A DNA stretch of 64,000 nucleotides from Eucommia ulmoides (Eukaryota; Streptophyta; Magnoliopsida; Garryales; Eucommiaceae): NCBI GenBank assembly GCA_016647705.1, contig CM028335.1:38384712-38448711 (forward strand), given 5' to 3'. Position 1 is the first letter of the stretch. Each line of letters begins with the position of its first letter. The position numbers and the translations under genes were made by a program. Below are positions 58,636-64,000 of the stretch, one piece after another. The notes under the pieces were generated by a model. It ran no database searches and was not told where the DNA came from. It was given only the letters and a program-made list of their open reading frames with translations.

Positions 58636-60600
58636 AAAACATAAAAATGACTCATGACGATACTCATGACGAACAAATGTCCATTTAAAGGATCGTTTAG
58701 AGTAATGAAAGAAATGATTCATGCGATACTCATAACGAATACGTATTCGTTTAAAGGATCGTTTAAAGTAATGAAAAATGACGACTCATGATAATACTCA
58801 TGATGAATACGTATCCGTTTAGAGTAATGAAAAATGACTCATGACGACACTCATGATGAACACATATCCATTTAGAGGATCGTTTAGAGTGATAAAGAAA
58901 AATTACTCATGACAATTGATAGGTGTAAATTACCTATCTATTTCCAAACTGAACTTGATAGTTTTCGAGTATGTTTAGTATGTTTTATTATGTTTTAATT
59001 CGTTTATATTCTTTTTGTCATAAAATAGGAATTTGGTGTGAAAATGGGCTAAAACGGTCCTTAATCGGTCAAATCTAAGTAGAGCGGTAGACAAATGGTG
59101 GAAAAACAAAGTTTCAAAATAGCAAAGCCACCGTCGCGGCGGTGAAAGTACTGGGAGCAGCAGAAAGCCCACAGCCATGGCGACCTTTCCACCACTGCGG
59201 TGGTGAAAGAATAGGATGTTTGCTACTATTCCATTGCCGCAGCAATTAAATCCATCGCTGCGTTGGTCAAGCCACCGACGTACCCACCTTCGCAGCGGTG
59301 AATCCCACCGCTTTGGCATTCACTTTGCGGATAATTTAGAATATTTAGGATACTTTGTGATATTTTTTAGCCTATATATATCCTTCCTTCTCATCCATTT
59401 CAAGGGTTAGATGTTTTGGGAAGTCTTGAGAGCTCTGAGGCCATTCGACCAAAGGAAGATCACGTGGTGAAGAAGGAGAAAGCGTTCTCGAACAGTTTTA
59501 GCGTCGGATCTTCAAATAAACGGCTAGTTTCCTCATTTATATCTTTCTCTCTTAGATTTAGTTGAATGTTTGTATATGTTTAGCTCGTATCTAGTTGTAT
59601 ATAAGGCTCCAGCCATGTTTAGCTAAACATATATTGTTTAGGGTTTGATTGAATTCATGAAAACGTTGTTTATATAAAATCGATGTTTTGTTAGATATTG
59701 TTCATGTTTATCTGATTGTGTTTGCTATGTTGTATTGTTTATTATGTTTGTTATAATATACCGAGAATACGGGGTTTGACACTTGGGACAGGTAACCCCG
59801 GATTCAGACTAGGGGAAACACAACGTGACGATCCAATAACCCGAGAGGGAGTTGGAAAATGAGTAATCAATGATGTTGGGGCAAGACTCACATGACCTAG
59901 GGTCGTTAAAATATTGAGGGGGACTTCTTTATTGATGCGAAGTAGCGTATTCCCCCGTCTTACACTCGGGAGAGGTGGCGATGTAGTTTACGAACTATAA
60001 TTATCGGATAGGATGAACGCCATTAATGAAAATAGATTGAAACGAACACGTTTAAGTGAATGATATTAATCCCTAGGTAATAATTCCCATAAACATCCTA
60101 CCAATATATTAGTATAATTAGATAAATTAGTATTATAGTATTAGTATTTATTAATTATAAATACCATTTTTTGCCGCATAGATAAAATCGGGTTATGATT
60201 ATTGCGGTACTCGACAATATTCTCAACCAATCACTTTGGAACAATATCCAACCGAAAGGTCCACTGTATTAAAACTTGACCTCGTGCACTTGTGAGCCAA
60301 ATCAACCAGTGGGCGAACGAATTCACCCCGGTCAACAATACTCATCACAAACTCGTGTCCATTTAGAGGATCATTTAGAGTCATAAAAAAACTAACTCAA
60401 GATGCTACTCATGACGAACAAGTGTCCGTTTAGAAGATCATTTAGAGTAATGAAAAAAAATTAGTCATGATGATATTTATAACGAATGTGTGTCCGTTTA
60501 GAGGATCGTTTATAGTAATAAAAAATGACTCATGACAATGCTCATGAAAATCAAATATTCGTTTTGAGGATCACTTAGAATGATAGAAAATGACACTCAT
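58636..60600 (-). repeat. Tandem repeat, about 65-bp units, split by solo LTR
   Basis: About eight units contain ACTCATGACGATACTCATGA, then GTCCATTTAGAGGATCGTTT and AGAGTAATGAAAAATG. Units occupy 58636-58916 and 60335-60600; one unit is divided by the Athila-like solo LTR. One unit near 58790 is shorter than the rest. Position relative to the polypurine tract matches the repeats at 2950-3545 and 22803-23465, but the unit sequence is unrelated. Confidence 0.85.
58917..60334 (+). mobile_element. Athila-like solo LTR, TSD ACAAT (fossil)
   Basis: 1418 bp, start TGATAGGTGTAAATTACC, end CCCCGGTCA, with perfect 5-bp duplications ACAAT (58912-58916 and 60335-60339). It shares ordered blocks with the LTR at 1268-2637 (GAATACGGGGTTTGAC near 59766, GGTAACCCCGGATTCAGACT near 59791, TTGACCTCGTGCACTTG near 60277). 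A GC-rich block at about 59085-59315 holds CCACCGC/GCGGTGG palindromic motifs. It sits inside a tandem repeat unit. Confidence 0.9.
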
Positions 60601-61900
60601 GCCCCAACCTTCTTGGATTGGGGAACAAAAGAAAGTCTAGAGGTATCAAATATGCCCTGGCCTGTGGCTGGGAAAGAATTAGATATCAAAGATATAAAAT
60701 GTACCCCAACCTATGACTGGGGATGACTCTCTAATGACTAAACCTTAATAGGTTACCTACGTACTTTTGAATTACGCTGAGGATCAAGTTTAGCATAGTT
60801 CACTAGACACCCCCTTTCAGGGCAAAACGCATACTTGGATGCTCAATTAAAACTTTTGAATTTTCAATAGTAAAAGTCTATGATTTGAGTCGGCAGAAAA
60901 GTAAGAAGTCCCAATGATAGGGAAATCCAAGATCCTGGCCTTTTGAAATCTCTGTAAGGAATAAGAAAACACTTCCAAAACAAAACCTTTAGTCTAAAAA
61001 TTTTTGTCACCTTTGATGAATCGCAATCCCGTTCCCCCAATTCGGTCGTAATTGCTTCGGCTGATGGCGCTTGGATCGGAGTAGTATTAGGCGATTTTTC
61101 CGTTTGAATTTAAAAGCTTCACTTTCCAACTCAGGGCTCGATATGCCTTGGGGTAATTTGATGAGACTTCTTCCCCTTTTGTTTTTTCGACTTCTGAGAT
61201 TTTGCTTTTTAACTCAGGGGAGGGCTCAACATACCTCATCAAGGTCTCCTTGGCTTGCTCAACAAGATTCTTGTCTTTTCAAATTTCTAGGTACTTCGAT
61301 GCTTGATATTCTAATATTCTTGCATGCTTTGTTTTTTATCAAATCATGTAAATCTGATTTAATTCAGAAAATGGGCAAACGTCGAAAATTACTAAAACGA
61401 GTAGCTTCAATGCCTGATACGATTTTCTATGAAATCTTGAGTCCAGATTGCGAAGGAATATGGTTTTAATACATTTTCTAAACGACGACCAATGTTTCTT
61501 TTCAAAAAATTTGATTTCATTCAAATCCATCAAGTTCTAATCCAGAGAAACATTGTTTCCCTGCCAAATTGACCCGAGGCTGGAATCTTGAACGAACCAA
61601 TCTATTCTCTTTTTTTTCTCTTCAAATCTCTTCCACATTTGTGCTTCTTACTCGTTCACCCTCCTTTTCATTTTTTTTTATTTTTTTTTCTATTTTTTTG
61701 CTTTTTTTTTTTCTTTTCTTCTTCATTTTTTCCTTTTTTTTCCCAATAGATAACCGTACTTACAATGGTTCTGGGGCATTTGATCTTATCAATGAACTTG
61801 ATATTTTTTGTGAATTGAGAACTTCTTGCAACATCTGAGAGCTTCTTCATTGGGATCATTAACCTGGAATGATTGTGTTCTCTTTTCACCATTGGGTCCG
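60601..61900 (-). mobile_element. 3' non-coding region of second Tat element (fossil)
   Basis: Blocks shared with 23466-24560 include the ACCCCAACCTATGACTGGGG-type block near 60700, the TACGCTGAGGATCAAGTTTA block near 60774, CTTGGATCGGAGTAGTAT near 61070 and the CATCAAGTTC block near 61530. A long T-rich tract lies at about 61605-61745. The plus-strand frames here (61071-61469, 61569-61838) are not convincing genes. Confidence 0.55.
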
Positions 61901-62750
61901 ACAACAGGTAAACCAGGATATTTACACCGTATTTTATCAAATCACTAAAGGACTACCGACGATAGCTTGATTAGCTTGCAGTAATATATCAAAGCATCGT
62001 TAGGGCAAGGGATGCCAATCTTGATTTTCGAATTCTTTGATACTCTGAAATTGATGTAAGATTTAGTCAAAGGTCTTTTGGATCTCACCGTCGTTTAACA
62101 AAACAAAATGTTCCTTTGTTTATATTCCAATTAGATCGTGGTCTAGCTTTGTATTAAAAACATATCTTCAAATCCTTGATCAATCACATCACATACAACA
62201 TATGCAAGCAATTTTGGGTACCTAAAAGAGTAAGGTTCAAACATTAGACCACAGTTTTAGATAAAACCAGTATTACATTTATTGAAATTTAATAGCTATT
62301 ATAGAGAAAAATCCATTTCCATCCAAAATACCAACGGGATGGCAAGGTGAGTACACAAAAAAATCCCAATTTTATTAAAAATGCCTAGAAAAGTAAAAGT
62401 GAACGAGGATCTCAATTTTGCAGCTTTTATATTTTCTAACTTGAGCCTCGGGCACACGATTCGCTCTCATCTCTGTCAACGTTTTGGTAAAGATCGATTT
62501 CACCACTCTCTGAAGGTGCATGCTCTAATAGTAGATTTAATTGGAAATTTGGAGTAGAAACTTCAATCTTTCTATTAGGGAATATGAGGGCCCCCTTCCG
62601 TATGAACTCTCGAATATTATCTTTTAGTTTGATGCATTACTCAATCGTATGTCCTTTAGCTCCCGAATGGTACTCACAAAAAGAATATGAAGCAACACTT
62701 TACTCATTGGCTTAGGCTCGTAGAATTGAAGAGGTGTCAATATCCCCTAT
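61901..62750 (-). pseudogene. Pol-proximal region of second Tat element (fossil)
   Basis: The stretch at about 62060-62250 matches 30670-30850 in the first Tat element (TTTTGGATCTCACC, TGGTCTAGCTTTGTATTAAA-type and CACATACAACATATG-like blocks). It is therefore the protease-RT linker region of pol. It lies left of gag, as the minus orientation requires. Confidence 0.5.
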
Positions 62751-64000
62751 TTCAAACAGTTTTAGTATAGCTCAGTGATGGAAACCAGAAGGTCTAGTGG
62801 TTCATTTTCATCGTTTTGAAAATTTTCCTAAATAGCACAAGGTGAATAGCCTAGATGGTATTGAGATCTTGGCTTTAGAGTATGGTTAGAAATTTGAGGT
62901 GGGGGGGGGGGGTTGGTTTGGCTGATATGTGGGCGTATGGTAAGCGGGTGTTTGGTAGGCTTGGGGATAGTATTAGAGATTGTGATTTTGATACGGATGA
63001 GGTACGTTCTGGTAGTAGCGGGGACGGCATTGTAAATATGGTTGGTTACGAGGGTAATATTGGTTTTGATAATTTTGTGGGAGGTAGTTATGGTATTGGT
63101 TGTTTTGGTTTGGGTAATTTTGGAGATAGGTGGCGTGGGAATTGTTTTGGTGAAAGATTTGCTGGGGGGAAACGGCAACAACTACCTCATATTCTTTTTT
63201 CTTTGGTAGAGATGACCTCTTTGTCGGATTGGGTGAGGCCCCTTTAATCTTTTCGCTCTTTATTCCTTCTTCTATCACTTCGACTTGCTTGATCGCATCG
63301 CTAAAGGAAACCACTGCTATGTTGGAGAGATATTGGTAGAACAATGGCATTTCAATTAACTTGAATATATCTAACTGAGTCTTCTTGCTCTGCCTAGGAA
63401 CAACTTTGGAAGCCTCCTCCCTCCAACAGGCAATGTACCTCCGGAAGCTTTTATCTTTTTCTTTCCGAATCTGGTAAAGGGTATTGGGGTTTGGTGCGAC
63501 ATCTTTATTTTACACATATTTGTCGCAAAATGCCTCTACCAAATCCTCAAAGCTCTTGATTTGTGATAGGTCCAGGGTCATGTACCTCCTGAGAGCCGGC
63601 CATCTCATCTTTAGGCAAAGTTCTTCGTTCCGACCATGAACTCCCAACTCCTCCTTGTAGATGCTGACATCCTTTCTTTTTTTTTTGGGGGGGGGGGGGG
63701 GGGAGGGGGGGCTAGTACCGTCATACTTCATGAACTCCAGAATTACAAAGTTTTTCGGGTACACCACCCAAGGTGGTGCTGACAACTCCTTGTACGCCGC
63801 TTTTCTAGATTGCTTCTCCCTTTTCAGTTCTTCCACTATTTTCTTTAATTTCTCTATTTTTAGAACCCAGGCCGGAGGGGCTTCATCTTCTTCCCTATTT
63901 TTGGTTTCAATGGCTGAGGCTAGTTGATTAGAATTCGAATTATTGGGTGGAGCAATGACTCTCTCCGGGTGAATGAAGATCTGCAGTACGGGGCCCGGCC
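62751..64000 (-). pseudogene. gag of second Tat element (fossil, runs off window)
   Basis: Minus-strand segments resemble the first element's gag: 63510-63836 (YPKNFVILEFMKYDGTSP, then LRRYMTLDLSQIKSFEDLVE and AFCDKYV, the Ty3 gag core pattern), 62973-63350 (proline/glutamine/asparagine/tyrosine-rich middle), and 62640-62760. G runs on the plus strand (62902-62913 and 63688-63711) code for proline runs here. The glycine-rich plus-strand frame at 62882-63247 is a shadow. Confidence 0.7.

Noticed and set aside
62882-63247. Glycine-rich plus-strand frame of 121 codons
   Set aside because: It is a shadow of the Pro/Gln/Asn/Tyr-rich minus-strand gag; the same region of the other Tat element confirms the minus strand.

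Overview
This window is plant nuclear DNA, most likely from a flowering plant (probably a eudicot) with a large, repeat-rich genome. It is AT-rich, and nearly every stretch I can identify belongs to plant-type LTR retrotransposons: Sirevirus-type copia elements (SIRE/Maximus-like), Tat/Ogre-clade Ty3/gypsy elements, Athila-like LTRs and a Tekay/Del-like LTR. There is also one Helitron and some TIR/MITE-like sequence. I find no intact host gene, tRNA or rRNA. The only recognisable host-gene piece is a pseudogenised fragment of a BAM1/CLV1-class receptor kinase carried inside the Helitron.

Layout. 1-2637: 3' end and LTR of an Athila-like element. 2638-4978: 3' end of a Tat-like element (alternating tandem repeat, polypurine tract, LTR start), whose LTR is interrupted by copia LTR sequence. 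4979-14131: a partial Sirevirus LTR facing a minus-strand Sirevirus element with two LTRs and gag. 14549-17533: two Tat LTR pieces in inverted orientation. 17534-21999: 3' part of a plus-strand Sirevirus element. 22000-35206: a broken minus-strand Tat element with recognisable gag, PR, RT, RNase H and INT; INT is interrupted by a Tekay-like solo LTR (25062-27972, TSD ATCAA). 35219-47348: two Sirevirus internal regions sharing an LTR, with a 2.7-kb Helitron (39464-42192) in gag and an env-like ORF downstream. 47349-53550: LTR fragments, nested TIR-like elements, a hairpin followed by poly(A), and split pieces of a coiled-coil ORF. 53551-64000: a second minus-strand Tat element running off the right edge; it contains a Sirevirus-like solo LTR (55210-57906, TSD ATGGG) and an Athila-like solo LTR (58917-60334, TSD ACAAT).

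The most interesting signals are non-coding. (1) One Tat-like LTR has a cluster of GCATTAAATG sites, close to the HD-ZIP IV binding consensus, just upstream of its TATA box. (2) The Sirevirus LTRs share a U3 cluster of GGTCAACC-type sites containing W-box and MYB cores. (3) The same LTRs carry an array of about eight consecutive small stem-loops with a common loop core. (4) Three Tat elements each have a different tandem repeat in the same place, between the coding region and the polypurine tract. (5) The Helitron has clean termini and a captured receptor-kinase fragment. All retroelements here are fossils with multiple breaks. All similarity statements come from reading the sequence and from memory of the families; no database search was run.
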